A stretch of DNA of 64,000 nucleotides from Brevundimonas sp. A19_0 (GTDB taxonomy: Bacteria; Pseudomonadota; Alphaproteobacteria; Caulobacterales; Caulobacteraceae), in contig NZ_JAGHQP010000003.1 of assembly GCF_017744255.1 (NCBI RefSeq), positions 124,001 through 188,000 on the forward strand. Direction: 5' to 3'. This document shows, in pieces, positions 1 through 8,090 of the stretch (its first letter is position 1; each line of letters begins with the position of its first letter). Under the pieces are notes generated by a model. That model was not told where the DNA came from. It did not search any database and saw only the letters and a list, made by a program, of their open reading frames with translations. Made by a program: the position numbers and the translations under genes.

Positions 1-77
1 TGGAGGCTGCGGTCGGTGACGTCATTCACGCGGACCTGACTGTCCACCATCGCCTTGCGTGCCGTCTGGAAGTCCAT
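1..77 (-). CDS. pcm: Protein-L-isoaspartate O-methyltransferase-like protein, N-terminal fragment
   Basis: Only the first 25-26 codons lie inside the window; the gene runs leftward off the edge. The reverse strand reads ATG at 77-75 and then MDFQTARKAMVDSQVRVNDV, followed by TDRSLQ. This strongly resembles the start of the alphaproteobacterial Pcm family, in which a short N-terminal helix with the pattern ARxxMVxxQVRxNDVTD precedes the SAM-dependent methyltransferase fold. Pcm repairs isoaspartyl residues in aged proteins. The catalytic part is not visible, so the call rests on the N-terminus alone. No strong Shine-Dalgarno sequence is seen upstream. The gene diverges from the tRNA-Cys gene. 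Confidence 0.7.
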   Translation of the reverse strand, partial: MDFQTARKAMVDSQVRVNDVTDRSL

Positions 78-206
78 GCCTGCGTCGATCCCGAAGAGAA
101 GCCTGAAGAAAACTTGGGCCGCTTATAGGAGTGTGCGTTGCGGGGGACAATCCGATCTGATAGCGAACGCGCCTCGCGATCTTGTGGTGCGGCCTGCCCG
201 CATCAT

Positions 207-280
207 GGCCTGATGGCGGAGTGGTTACGCAGCGGACTGCAAATCCGTGCACCCCGGTTCGATTCCGGGTCAGGCCTCCA
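207..280 (+). tRNA. tRNA-Cys (GCA)
   Basis: A 74-nt cloverleaf with encoded CCA. The acceptor arm GGCCTGA (207-213) pairs with TCAGGCC (270-276), followed by discriminator T277 and CCA 278-280. The anticodon loop is 237-243 with anticodon GCA at 239-241, flanked by a 5-bp stem 232-236/244-248 with one G-U pair. The T arm carries the usual GGTTCGATTCC. It lies between the pcm-like gene and the DUF983 gene. Confidence 0.96.
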
Positions 281-302
281 TCGCGATCCCCGGATCGCAG
301 AT

Positions 303-737
303 CTAGCGGCGACGCTCGCGCCAGCGCGACCCTTCGCCATGCCCGCCGATGCTCGAAAACTCGGGCGGGGCGGCCTTGCGGGCATACTGCTCGGCGACCA
401 GCCAGGCCTTGAACGGCCTCAGACTGCCCAGGCTCAGGATCAGGATCAGCGGCAGGGTCACCAGCAGGTGCACCCAGATGGGCGGGTGCACGCCCAGCTC
501 CAGCGCCATCAGGGCAATCATGCCCAGCACGCCGACGATCGACATGACGAAAAAGGCCGGGCCGTCCGCCGGATCGGCAAAGCCAAAGTCCAGTCCACAG
601 GCGGGGCAGGACTCCCGCACACTCAGATACCCCTTCAGCAGCGGGCCGTCCCCGCACCGGGGGCAGCGGCAGCGCAGCACCACCTTCCACATATCGGCCC
701 GTTCAGGCGCTTCGGCGGTGGTTTCGGTCGGGGTCAT
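303..737 (-). CDS. DUF983 family membrane protein
   Basis: A 144-aa protein with two CxxC pairs near residues 24-47 (CRCPRCGDG and CPACGLDFG), the putative zinc ribbon typical of DUF983. Two hydrophobic segments follow at about 61-80 and 87-107. The family is common in alphaproteobacteria; its function is unknown, although some members lie near cytochrome oxidase genes. The ATG is at 737-735. The C-terminus is short and arginine-rich. It diverges from the TPR gene at 874. Family assignment is good; no function is claimed. Confidence 0.85.
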   Translation of the reverse strand: MTPTETTAEAPERADMWKVVLRCRCPRCGDGPLLKGYLSVRESCPACGLDFGFADPADGPAFFVMSIVGVLGMIALMALELGVHPPIWVHLLVTLPLILILSLGSLRPFKAWLVAEQYARKAAPPEFSSIGGHGEGSRWRERRR

Positions 738-873
738 GGTGGGTCCTCTCTGCGGGCTACTTGCGCCGCCTCAGCGGGGGCGGCAACCCCGGCGCGGTGT
801 CGCATGCCGGGGCGGGGTCCGGGTCAGGAACCGTTAACCGTGAAGCAACGCCTTGTTGCGAGTGTGGCGCACC

Positions 874-3729
874 ATGTCCGGAACCAAGGCCACCAAGGGC
901 GTCCTGCGGTCGACCGTGGCGCTTGCCGCCGCGGGATCGGTTGCGCTTGCCCCGTTGATGGGGGTGGCCCAGGAAGCGCCCGCCTCTGCGGTCACCGAGC
1001 CGCTGGCCATCCGGATCGGCACCACCGAGGCCTATACCCGTATCGAATTCGCCGGCGTGGTCGGGGCCCGCTCGCGCGTCAGCATCGACGGCCGCACGGT
1101 GGTCGTGCGGGTCGGCACCACGGCGGCGCCGGACATTTCCCGCCTGAAAGTCGATCCACCCGCAGGCCTCAGCTCGGTCGAGACCCGCGCTGTCCAGAAC
1201 GGTACCGAACTGGTCCTGACGCTGGCCGAGGGGGCGACCGCCACCCAGGGCCAGGCCGACGGCGCCGTCTGGGTCAATCTCTACCGCCCCGGCGAGACCC
1301 CGGCGCCCGCTGCGCAGCAGGGCACGGCCACGGTCGGCGTGCGCGCCGCGCCCTCGGCCGATTCCGTCACCCTGACCTTCACCTGGGACCGGCCCGTCGG
1401 CGCCGCCGTCTTCCGTCGGGGCGAGGCGGTCTGGATCGTCTTCGATCAGGCCGCCAGTCTCGACATGCCCGGTGCGAAGGATCTGGGTCCGGCAGGCGAG
1501 GCCCGCTGGGCGCGCGGCCCTGACTACACCTCCATCCGCATCGACGCGCCCCGCAACCTGCAGGTCGGCGCCTCGGGTCAGGGCAGCGTCTGGACCGTCA
1601 CCCTCGGCACCCGCGCCGTGCCCGCCGGCGGCGTCCGTGTGGATCGCGACGAGGAGGGCCGTCCCGCCCTCGTCCTGACCATGGCGGGCGCCACCCAGGC
1701 CATCTGGCTGACCGACCCGCTGGTCGGGGATCGCTTTGCCGCCGTCACCGCCCTGGCGCCGGGCAAGGGCTTTGGCGGTCGCCGCCAGACGGTCGACCTG
1801 ACCGTGCTGCCTTCAGCCCAGGGGCTGGGCATCGAGACCCCGACCGATGATCTGAAGATCGAGGCGTCGGGCGACCGCGTGCGCATCAGCCGCCCGGGCG
1901 GCCTGACCCTGTCACCCCCTTCGGCCGCGCTCGAGACCGCGTCCCTCGCCGAAGACACCCCGAAGAAGGCCGACTTCCCGGCCCTGATCCTTGAGGAATG
2001 GGCCCACACGGGCGAGGACGGCTTCATCGGCACCCACCGGCGCCTGCAACAGGGTGCGGCCGAGGAAGCCCAGGCCGCCGGCGGCAATCCCCGCGCTCCG
2101 GTCGAGGCGCGGCTGGCGCTGGCCCGCTTCCTGATCGGCTCGGGCCTGCACTATGAGGCGATCGGCGTCCTGAACGCCATTGTCGATACCTCCCCCGGCA
2201 TGCTGGGCGAAGCCGAGGTCCGGGGCCTTCGGGCGGCCGCCCGCATCGCCATCGGTCGCACCGATGATGCCGCCGTCGATCTTGCGGGAGCCGCCCTCGC
2301 CAACGATCCGTCGGCCCATGCCTGGCGCGGCTATCTGGCGGTCCAGCAGGGCGACTGGACCGGCGCCCGCGAATCCTTCGCCAAGGCCTCGCGCGTCATC
2401 GACGACTTTCCCCCGGTCTGGCGCGCCCGCTTTGGTGCCGCCCACGCCGAGGCCGCCCTCCAGACCGGCGATATCGAGGCCGCCCGGGCCCTGATCGCCT
2501 ATGCCCTCAGCCAGGACCTGCCCGCCAGCGAGCAGCTGTCGGTGCGGCTGGTCCAGGCCCACCTGTTCCAGCTCCAGGGACAGACCGACCGGGCGCTCGC
2601 GGTCTACAAGGCCGTCGGCCGGGCCCCGCTGGACCAGGTGGCCGTGCCCGCCCGGCTGGAGGCCGTCCGCATCGAACTGGCGCGCAAGACCCTCTCGCCC
2701 GTCGAGGCCGCAAAACAGCTCGAGGGGCTGCGCTGGCGCTGGCGGGGCGATGCCACCGAGCTGGAGGTGATCCGCACCCTCAGCGAACTCTACATGTCCC
2801 AGGGCATGTACCGGGAGGCCCTGACCGCGCTGCGCAGCGCCGGCTCACGCCTGTCGCGCCTGCCCGGCGCCGCAGCCCTGCAGGCGGATCTGGCCAGGGT
2901 CTTCCGGGCCCTGTTCCTTGAGGGCGGCGCCGACGGCATGCCGCCGATCCAGGCGCTGGGCCTGTTCTATGATTTCCGCGAGCTGACCCCGATCGGGGCC
3001 GACGGCGACGAGATGGTGCGCCGTCTGGCCCGTCGCCTGATCGACGTCGACCTGCTGGACCAGGCCGCCGAGCTGCTGAAGCACCAGGTCGAGAACCGGC
3101 TGGAGGGCGTGGCCCAGGCCTCGGTCGCTGCCGACCTGGCCGCCGTCTATCTGATGGACCGCCAGCCCGAGGCCGCGCTCCAGACCCTGTGGGCCACCCG
3201 CACCACCCTGCTGCCTACGCCGCTGGCGTCCGAACGCCGCGTTCTGGAGGCCCGCGCCCTGCTGGGCCTCGGCCGGTTCGATCACGCGCTTGAGGTGCTG
3301 GGCAAGGATACGAGCGCCGAGGCCAATTCCACCCGGGCCGAGATCTACTGGAAGCAGGAAAAATGGGGCGAGGCCGGCGCCCTCTATGAGCAGGGTCTGG
3401 GCACCCGCCACACCGACACGGACACGCCGCTGACCCGCGATGAGGAAAACCGCCTGCTGCGCGCCGCGGTCGCCTACTCCCTTGCGGAGGACGACGCCGC
3501 CCTGTCGCGTCTGTCGGCCAACTGGTCGCCCTTCATCGAAAAGGCCCGGTCGCCGGATGCCCTCAGGGTGGCGCTGGCCGGCCTGAACGGCATCGAGGAC
3601 GCCGCCACCGTGCGCGAGATCGCCGCGCTGGCCGCCCGCACCGACACCTTCACCGGCTGGGTCGAACGCATGAAGGGTCGCTTCAGAAACGAAGACGGCG
3701 GCGAGGTTGCCCCCGCCGCCGCCGGTTAA
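874..3729 (+). CDS. Large exported TPR-repeat protein with AMIN-like N-terminus
   Basis: A 951-aa protein. I place the start at ATG 874 because the seven upstream in-frame codons begin with TTG and the ATG gives a clean signal peptide (about residues 1-34, ending near GVAQEA). The first roughly 350 residues hold two beta-rich stretches resembling AMIN or secretin-associated domains (for example IRIGTTEAYTRIEFAG). From about residue 385 on there are many helical pairs of TPR type, with alternating small and large residues and repeated A-L-L patterns. The protein is likely periplasmic or envelope-attached and part of a protein assembly, but the partner is unknown. Flagellar genes begin about 1.3 kb downstream, so a role in envelope or flagellar assembly is possible inference only. 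A lone TTAAC half-site lies 40 bp upstream. Confidence 0.85.
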   Translation: MSGTKATKGVLRSTVALAAAGSVALAPLMGVAQEAPASAVTEPLAIRIGTTEAYTRIEFAGVVGARSRVSIDGRTVVVRVGTTAAPDISRLKVDPPAGLSSVETRAVQNGTELVLTLAEGATATQGQADGAVWVNLYRPGETPAPAAQQGTATVGVRAAPSADSVTLTFTWDRPVGAAVFRRGEAVWIVFDQAASLDMPGAKDLGPAGEARWARGPDYTSIRIDAPRNLQVGASGQGSVWTVTLGTRAVPAGGVRVDRDEEGRPALVLTMAGATQAIWLTDPLVGDRFAAVTALAPGKGFGGRRQTVDLTVLPSAQGLGIETPTDDLKIEASGDRVRISRPGGLTLSPPSAALETASLAEDTPKKADFPALILEEWAHTGEDGFIGTHRRLQQGAAEEAQAAGGNPRAPVEARLALARFLIGSGLHYEAIGVLNAIVDTSPGMLGEAEVRGLRAAARIAIGRTDDAAVDLAGAALANDPSAHAWRGYLAVQQGDWTGARESFAKASRVIDDFPPVWRARFGAAHAEAALQTGDIEAARALIAYALSQDLPASEQLSVRLVQAHLFQLQGQTDRALAVYKAVGRAPLDQVAVPARLEAVRIELARKTLSPVEAAKQLEGLRWRWRGDATELEVIRTLSELYMSQGMYREALTALRSAGSRLSRLPGAAALQADLARVFRALFLEGGADGMPPIQALGLFYDFRELTPIGADGDEMVRRLARRLIDVDLLDQAAELLKHQVENRLEGVAQASVAADLAAVYLMDRQPEAALQTLWATRTTLLPTPLASERRVLEARALLGLGRFDHALEVLGKDTSAEANSTRAEIYWKQEKWGEAGALYEQGLGTRHTDTDTPLTRDEENRLLRAAVAYSLAEDDAALSRLSANWSPFIEKARSPDALRVALAGLNGIEDAATVREIAALAARTDTFTGWVERMKGRFRNEDGGEVAPAAAG

Positions 3730-3732
3730 CAG

Positions 3733-3747
3733 GTCCGAAGGTCGGAC
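3733..3747. terminator. Short hairpin between convergent genes
   Basis: The arms GTCCGA (3733-3738) and TCGGAC (3742-3747) are perfectly complementary around a 3-nt loop and fill the gap between the TPR gene and the HU gene, which converge. No clear T-run follows on either strand, so termination is only plausible. Confidence 0.35.
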
Positions 3748-4026
3748 TTAGCTGTTCACCGCATCCTTGAGCGGCTTGGACACGCGGAAGCGCACCGCCT
3801 TGGAGGCCGGGATCTTGATGGTGGCGCCGGTGGCCGGGTTACGGCCTTCGCGCGCGGCGCGGGCCGCGGTGTCGAACACGCCGAAGTTCGAGATACGGAC
3901 GTCGTCGCCGTTCTTCAGGCTCTTGTGAATGTTGTCCACGATAGCGGACAGGACACGGCCGGCATCGGCCTGGGAAACACCGGCATCCTTTGCGACGGCG
4001 GCGATCAGTTCAGCTTGAGTGGTCAT
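3748..4026 (-). CDS. HU family DNA-binding protein
   Basis: A 92-aa protein starting MTTQAELIAAVAKDAGVSQ at ATG 4026-4024; a longer upstream reading is rejected because this is the conserved HU start. It has the full HU layout: helix-turn-helix dimer core (residues 1-45), the GDDVRISNFGVF strand pair, then the DNA-wrapping arm with the signature GRNPATGATIKIPA at about 62-75. HU bends and compacts DNA in the nucleoid. Length and motif match the canonical family, in contrast to the divergent HU-like gene at 61620. It is downstream of fliP on the same strand with a 112-bp gap, so it probably has its own promoter. Confidence 0.95.
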   Translation of the reverse strand: MTTQAELIAAVAKDAGVSQADAGRVLSAIVDNIHKSLKNGDDVRISNFGVFDTAARAAREGRNPATGATIKIPASKAVRFRVSKPLKDAVNS

Positions 4027-4045
4027 TCGGGTCGTTTCCATTTTT

Positions 4046-4062
4046 TCGCCCGCTGCGGGCGA
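4046..4062. promoter_or_regulatory. Inverted repeat in HU leader
   Basis: A perfect 8-bp inverted repeat, TCGCCCGC then GCGGGCGA around one central base, lies 20 bp upstream of the HU start codon. On the HU strand it is followed by AAAAAA. It could be an mRNA leader hairpin or a protein site; it lacks the U-run of a terminator on that strand. Confidence 0.35.
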
Positions 4063-4138
4063 TGACGGCCCGATCAACGCGCGTTTCCGGCGACTTTGCA
4101 AGTCAGGGGGGGCTTCATCGCCTGTGGATGAAAGCCTG

Positions 4139-4963
4139 TCAGCCCGCGCCGGAGGCCCTCTGGAAGCTCTCCACCAGACTGCCCGCGACCAGCCGCCAGC
4201 CGTCTACCAGCACGAAAAAGATCAGCTTGAACGGCAGGGAAATCACCACCGGCGGCAGCATCATCATACCCATGGACATGAGCACGCTGGCGACCACCAG
4301 ATCGATCACAAGGAACGGAACAAAAAGAAGAAATCCGATCTCAAAGGCCCGCTTCAGCTCACTGATCATAAAGGCGGGGGTGACCACCCGGAGCGGTATG
4401 TCGGCTGCGGTTTCCGGGCGTTCGATGTCCGACAGGCGGGTGAACAGCGCGAGGTCGCCTTCATCGACCTGCGACAGCATGAAAATTTTTACGGGCTCGG
4501 AGGCCGCATCGAAGGCCTGCGGCAGCTCCATCTCCTGATCCAGCAAGGGCCGGATGCCCGAATCATAGGCCGCCTGCCAGGTCGGGGCCATGACGATGGC
4601 GCTCAGAAACAGGGCCAGGGAGACCAGCACGGCATTGGGCGGCGACTGCTGCATGCCCAGCGCCGTGCGCAGCAGGGACAGCACCACGACAATCCGCACG
4701 AAGCTGGTCGTCATGATGACGATCGACGGCGCCAGCGACAACACGGTCATCAGGCCGACCAGCTGGACGACCCGCTCGGTCAGGCCGGCGCCGGTGCCCA
4801 GATCGATATTGATGGCACTGCCCGAGGCCACTTCCTGCGCCAGCGCCGCAACCGGCCAGATCAGCGAGGCCAGCGTCGCCAGCAGCGAGAGCAGGGCGGC
4901 ACGCTTCAGCTCCTGCCGGTTCGGCAGGACGAACAGGGCCGGGCGGGCCGCGGCGCGGCTCAC
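4139..4963 (-). CDS. fliP: Flagellar type III export gate protein FliP
   Basis: A 274-aa protein of the FliP/SctR family, a core subunit of the membrane export gate through which rod, hook and filament proteins leave the cell. There is a cleavable-type signal at about 20-43, then hydrophobic segments including VVQLVGLMTVLSLAPSIVIM and the highly conserved FVRIVVVLSLLRTALGMQQSPPN and GFLLFVPFLVIDLVVASVLM stretches. It starts with GTG at 4963-4961 and overlaps the fliO stop as GTGA, so the two are translationally coupled. The length is normal. The pair is transcribed away from flgB through a shared region with CtrA-type sites. Confidence 0.97.
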   Translation of the reverse strand: MSRAAARPALFVLPNRQELKRAALLSLLATLASLIWPVAALAQEVASGSAINIDLGTGAGLTERVVQLVGLMTVLSLAPSIVIMTTSFVRIVVVLSLLRTALGMQQSPPNAVLVSLALFLSAIVMAPTWQAAYDSGIRPLLDQEMELPQAFDAASEPVKIFMLSQVDEGDLALFTRLSDIERPETAADIPLRVVTPAFMISELKRAFEIGFLLFVPFLVIDLVVASVLMSMGMMMLPPVVISLPFKLIFFVLVDGWRLVAGSLVESFQRASGAG

Positions 4964-5250
4964 GCCTGCGGTCCCGACGAATAGGGGCTGCTCTGGCGCG
5001 GTTCGATCAGTTCGCGCCCTTCGCCCAGCAGGATCAGCCGCTCTTCCTGGTCCACGCGGACCAGCACCAGCCGGCGGGCGGGGTCCAGCACCAGGGTCTC
5101 GACCACCTTCAGGCGGCGTTCGCCCCGCTCGGCCCCGAAGCGGGCCAGCAGCTGCGGCGCATAGCGGCGCCCGGCCCAGGCAGCCAGGCCGATCAGCCCC
5201 AGGGTGAAGGCCAGGCCGAAGATCGCCCGGGCAAGATCAAGGAAGGACAT
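4960..5250 (-). CDS. fliO: Flagellar biosynthetic protein FliO
   Basis: A 96-aa protein with a single N-terminal membrane segment (IFGLAFTLGLIGLAAWAG, about residues 9-26) and a small cytoplasmic domain of FliO type (RRLKVVETLVLDPARRLVLVRVD). FliO assists FliP complex assembly in the export gate. ATG 5250-5248 follows the promoter region directly; a much longer open frame upstream runs through flgB antisense and is rejected. It overlaps fliP by 4 bp. FliO is the least conserved export protein, so the call leans on the neighbour fliP as well as on the domain pattern. Confidence 0.9.
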   Translation of the reverse strand: MSFLDLARAIFGLAFTLGLIGLAAWAGRRYAPQLLARFGAERGERRLKVVETLVLDPARRLVLVRVDQEERLILLGEGRELIEPRQSSPYSSGPQA

Positions 5251-5296
5251 GGCGGCTCGAATCGACACGCCCGCACTCGCGGGTCGGCGCCAAAGG

Positions 5297-5341
5297 TTAA
5301 CCGTGAGGGTTAACGTCGCGTTTAGATAACCCGTGATTAAC
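5297..5341. promoter_or_regulatory. CtrA-type sites between fliO and flgB
   Basis: The divergent intergenic region contains TTAAC at 5297 and 5310 (spacing of 9 between TTAA cores) and a better CtrA-like box, ATAA-N7-TTAAC, at 5326-5341 (one mismatch to TTAA-N7-TTAAC). CtrA binds TTAA-N7-TTAA boxes at class II flagellar promoters in Caulobacterales. The box lies 66 bp upstream of the flgB ATG and about 76 bp upstream of fliO, so it could serve both operons. Confidence 0.6.
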
Positions 5342-5406
5342 CATGCAGGCGGCAGTTTATGCCCAGCCCGCAGTCTCGCGGGGCCCTGACCCTCAAGGAG
5401 GCCGAC

Positions 5407-5808
5407 ATGGGTGTGGCCGACCTGCCCCTGCTGAACCAGATCAAGGGGCGACTGACCTGGCTGGACGAACGCCAGCGTGTCATCGCCCAGAACGTCGCCA
5501 ACTCTGACACGCCCGGCTATGTGGCGCGCGACCTGGCTTTGCCAAAGGACTTCTCGGCCGCCATGAGCGCCGGGCCGGTCACCCTGGCCCGGACCCAGGC
5601 CGGACACATCGCCCCGCCGTCGCCGGCCGCCCGCTATGCCGCGGTCGAGGCCCCCGACTCGGAGACCACGCTCGACGGCAATGCCGTGGTGGTCGAGGAG
5701 CAGATGCTGAAGATGACCGAAAGCCGCATGGCCTATGAGGCGGCCATCGGCTTCTATCAGAAGTCTATGACCATGCTGCGGATGGCCGCGCGGCCGCCGG
5801 GCCGCTGA
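5407..5808 (+). CDS. flgB: Flagellar basal-body rod protein FlgB
   Basis: A 133-aa proximal rod protein. The conserved N-terminal rod signature is seen as RQRVIAQNVANSDTPGYVARDL (about residues 24-45), and the C-terminal helix MLKMTESRMAYEAAIGFYQKSM matches the family. ATG 5407 is preceded by CAAGGAG at 5395-5401; an earlier in-frame start at 5359 lacks such a site. It is first in the flgB-flgC-fliE operon and is exported by the type III system whose gate genes flank it. The length is normal for FlgB. Confidence 0.97.
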   Translation: MGVADLPLLNQIKGRLTWLDERQRVIAQNVANSDTPGYVARDLALPKDFSAAMSAGPVTLARTQAGHIAPPSPAARYAAVEAPDSETTLDGNAVVVEEQMLKMTESRMAYEAAIGFYQKSMTMLRMAARPPGR

Positions 5809-5833
5809 TCCCGTGCTGAAGGACGATTGAGCC

Positions 5834-6253
5834 ATGCCCGATCCCGTTCCCCCCAGAAATCCCGCCATGGCCGTCGCCGCCGGTGCCATGAAGGCCCAGC
5901 AGTCGCGCATGCGCGTGATCGCCGAGAACATCGCCAACGCCGACTCGACCTCGCCCGTCGCGGGCGGCCAGCCCTACCGTCGTCAGGTGCCGGTCTTCCA
6001 GTCGCGCACGGTCGATGGTGCGACCGGCGTGGTGCTGGCCGAAGTGCGGCCGGACCAAAGCGACTTCAAGATGGAGTACGACCCCTCCCATCCGGCGGCC
6101 AATGCCGACGGCTATGTGATGCGGCCGAACGTCAACACCCTGGTCGAGGCCATGGATATGCGCGAGGCCCAGCGCGCCTATGAGGCCAACCTCAATATCA
6201 TCGAGACGGCGCGCGCCATGGAGAGCCGCCTGCTCGAGATCCTGAAGAAGTAG
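5834..6253 (+). CDS. flgC: Flagellar basal-body rod protein FlgC
   Basis: A 139-aa rod protein with the rod signature (RMRVIAENIANADSTSP, about 23-39), the mid-protein stretch HPAANADGYVMRPNVN and the C-terminal EAMDMREAQRAYEANLNIIETA helix typical of FlgC. It starts 25 bp after flgB. Together with FlgB and FliE it forms the proximal rod connecting the MS ring to the drive shaft. Confidence 0.97.
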   Translation: MPDPVPPRNPAMAVAAGAMKAQQSRMRVIAENIANADSTSPVAGGQPYRRQVPVFQSRTVDGATGVVLAEVRPDQSDFKMEYDPSHPAANADGYVMRPNVNTLVEAMDMREAQRAYEANLNIIETARAMESRLLEILKK

Positions 6254-6266
6254 GGGATAGGCTGCT

Positions 6267-6572
6267 ATGAACCCGCTTGCCGCCGCACGCGCCTATCAGG
6301 CCATCCAGGGCGCCGGTTCGGTCAACCCCGGCGGGGCGGCCGGTCCGACCGACGGGCCCGGCTTTTCCGATCTGGTCCAGAACGTCATCGCCAGCGCGAC
6401 GACCCAGACCCGTGCCGCCGAGACCCAGATGACCCAGATGGTCCAGGGGCAGGGCAGTCTGATCGATGTGGTCACCGCCATCAGCTCGGCCGAGGCCTCA
6501 CTGGAAACCGCCATGGCGGTGCGCGACCAGATGATCCAGGCCTATCAGGAAATCATGCGTATGCCGATCTGA
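6267..6572 (+). CDS. fliE: Flagellar hook-basal body complex protein FliE
   Basis: A 101-aa protein with the FliE C-terminal signature: VVTAISSAEASLETAMAVRDQMIQAYQEIMRMPI. FliE is the adapter between the MS ring and the rod. It starts 13 bp after flgC, completing the operon. Its last 20 bp overlap the end of the convergent acyltransferase gene. Confidence 0.96.
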   Translation: MNPLAAARAYQAIQGAGSVNPGGAAGPTDGPGFSDLVQNVIASATTQTRAAETQMTQMVQGQGSLIDVVTAISSAEASLETAMAVRDQMIQAYQEIMRMPI

Positions 6573-7692
6573 CGGGGGCGGGCGCCGGCTGGCGCCGTCC
6601 GCGGGTACGCGCCTTCAGCCAGTCCTGCAGCGGGCCGTCGACCATGTGGTGGAAGGCAAAGGCGAAGGCCACCGCCAGCGCCACGCCCATGGCCCAGATC
6701 GCCCACTGCACCGGCTCTGACAGGTTCAGGCGCGCAATGGCGACATTGGCCACGCCGAACCAGGCGATGCGCACCACCTCATTGCTGATGAACATCGAGA
6801 ACGACACCAGCGCGGCCCGCTCGACCAGCCGCGACGGCCGCCGCACCGGCATGGCGCCGGCCGCGAGGATGATCAGCGAGATCATCACCAGACTGGGCAG
6901 GGCGTTCTTGCCGTAGAACTGCAGGGCCACCAGACCGACAGTGGCCAGGATGCCGACCCAGCCCGCCAGCTTCGGATTGATCCAGACCCGGTGCGCGAAG
7001 GCGGCCAGCGCCATGCCCAGGAAGAACAGCGGCAGGGCGCGGAAGAAGCCGAACTTCATCGGCATCTGATAGACCGGATAGCCCAGCAGGGCGTGCGCCA
7101 GCTGGTTGGCGACCAGATAGGCGGAAATGCCCAGCACCAGCCAGGTCCATGGCCCCAGCCGGGCACAGCCGCGCACGATCCAAGGAAACGCCAGATAGCA
7201 GCCGATCAGGGCCGAGATCGACCAGGTGGGCGCGTTCCAGCCCAGACCGCCGGGAATGCCGAACGCCTGCACCAGTCCCAGCTGCGCGGGCAGCTGGCTC
7301 CACAGGAACCATTCCGGGTTGCGCGGCGCCAGTCCGACCAGACCGCTGCCGACCACCAGGGCGACCAGCGCCAGCCCCATCATCAGATGCGCCGGCACGA
7401 CGCGCAGCACCCGCCGCGTCAGGAAGTCAGCCGGGCTTACATCGCCCGAAGCGACGCTTCGCGAATACAGCCGCATCAGCACATAGCCGCTGTCGATCAG
7501 GAACAGATTGGTCAGCAGAAAGCCCGTGTGCTCGAACGCCGGGTGCAGGCTCTCGGCCAGCGCGATCGGCCCGGCCCCCTGGAAGTGATGCAGGATGATC
7601 AGGAAGGCCACGATGAAACGGATCGCGTCCAGCCATCCGCCGCGCGCGATCGGAGTTGTCTCGTTTCGGGTCGAAATCCAGCGTTCCAGCAT
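6553..7692 (-). CDS. Acyltransferase 3 family membrane protein
   Basis: A 379-aa integral membrane protein of the acyltransferase 3 (OafA-like) family. The N-terminal RGGWLDAIRFIVAFLIILHHF carries the conserved arginine/histidine motif, and about ten hydrophobic segments follow. Such enzymes O-acylate cell-surface sugars using cytoplasmic acyl donors. I choose ATG 7692 because AAAGGAG sits 9 nt upstream; a start 27 bp earlier lacks this. It is inserted antisense between fliE and fliQ, overlaps the end of fliE by 20 bp and faces fliQ divergently. The placement among flagellar genes suggests flagellin or surface modification only weakly. Confidence 0.88.
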   Translation of the reverse strand: MLERWISTRNETTPIARGGWLDAIRFIVAFLIILHHFQGAGPIALAESLHPAFEHTGFLLTNLFLIDSGYVLMRLYSRSVASGDVSPADFLTRRVLRVVPAHLMMGLALVALVVGSGLVGLAPRNPEWFLWSQLPAQLGLVQAFGIPGGLGWNAPTWSISALIGCYLAFPWIVRGCARLGPWTWLVLGISAYLVANQLAHALLGYPVYQMPMKFGFFRALPLFFLGMALAAFAHRVWINPKLAGWVGILATVGLVALQFYGKNALPSLVMISLIILAAGAMPVRRPSRLVERAALVSFSMFISNEVVRIAWFGVANVAIARLNLSEPVQWAIWAMGVALAVAFAFAFHHMVDGPLQDWLKARTRGRRQPAPAPVRSAYA

Positions 7693-7752
7693 GGTCGTGG
7701 CTCCTTTGTCCCCGTTCACGCAAGGGCGGGGCCAGCCGGAGCGGCGCCTTCG

Positions 7753-7768
7753 TTAGGGCGGTGTTAAC
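7753..7768 (+). promoter_or_regulatory. CtrA box upstream of fliQ
   Basis: TTAG (7753-7756), seven bases, then TTAAC (7764-7768): one base from the CtrA consensus TTAA-N7-TTAAC. It is 55 bp upstream of the fliQ ATG, where a class II flagellar promoter is expected. The fliQ promoter is a CtrA target in Caulobacter. Confidence 0.75.
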
Positions 7769-7822
7769 CACGCTCCCGGCACTTTCTGCCGGGTGCGCGT
7801 ACCGGTACGGAGAGTCTGAGTC

Positions 7823-8086
7823 ATGAATGGTGCCGAGGTCATGGACGTGGGGCGCGACGCCCTGTGGCTGACCATCCAGCTGTGTGCGCCGGCCCTGATC
7901 GTCGCCCTGCTGGTCGGTGTCGGCATCGGCCTGTTCCAGGCCCTGACCCAGATCCAGGAACAGACCCTGGTCTATGCGCCCAAGATCCTTGCCATCTTCG
8001 TGGCCCTGCTGCTGTTCCTGCCGATGATGGGGGCGCTGCTGGGCAGCTTCATGCAGACGATCGCCGCCCGCATCGCAGGCATGTAG
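7823..8086 (+). CDS. fliQ: Flagellar export gate protein FliQ
   Basis: An 87-aa protein with two membrane helices: APALIVALLVGVGIGLFQAL, then the conserved TQIQEQTLVYAPKILAIF loop, then the second helix FVALLLFLPMMGALLGSFM. This is the standard FliQ/SctS build. It opens the fliQ-fliR-flhB operon, with a 4-bp gap to fliR. The length is exactly in family range. Confidence 0.97.
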   Translation: MNGAEVMDVGRDALWLTIQLCAPALIVALLVGVGIGLFQALTQIQEQTLVYAPKILAIFVALLLFLPMMGALLGSFMQTIAARIAGM

Positions 8087-8090
8087 CCGG

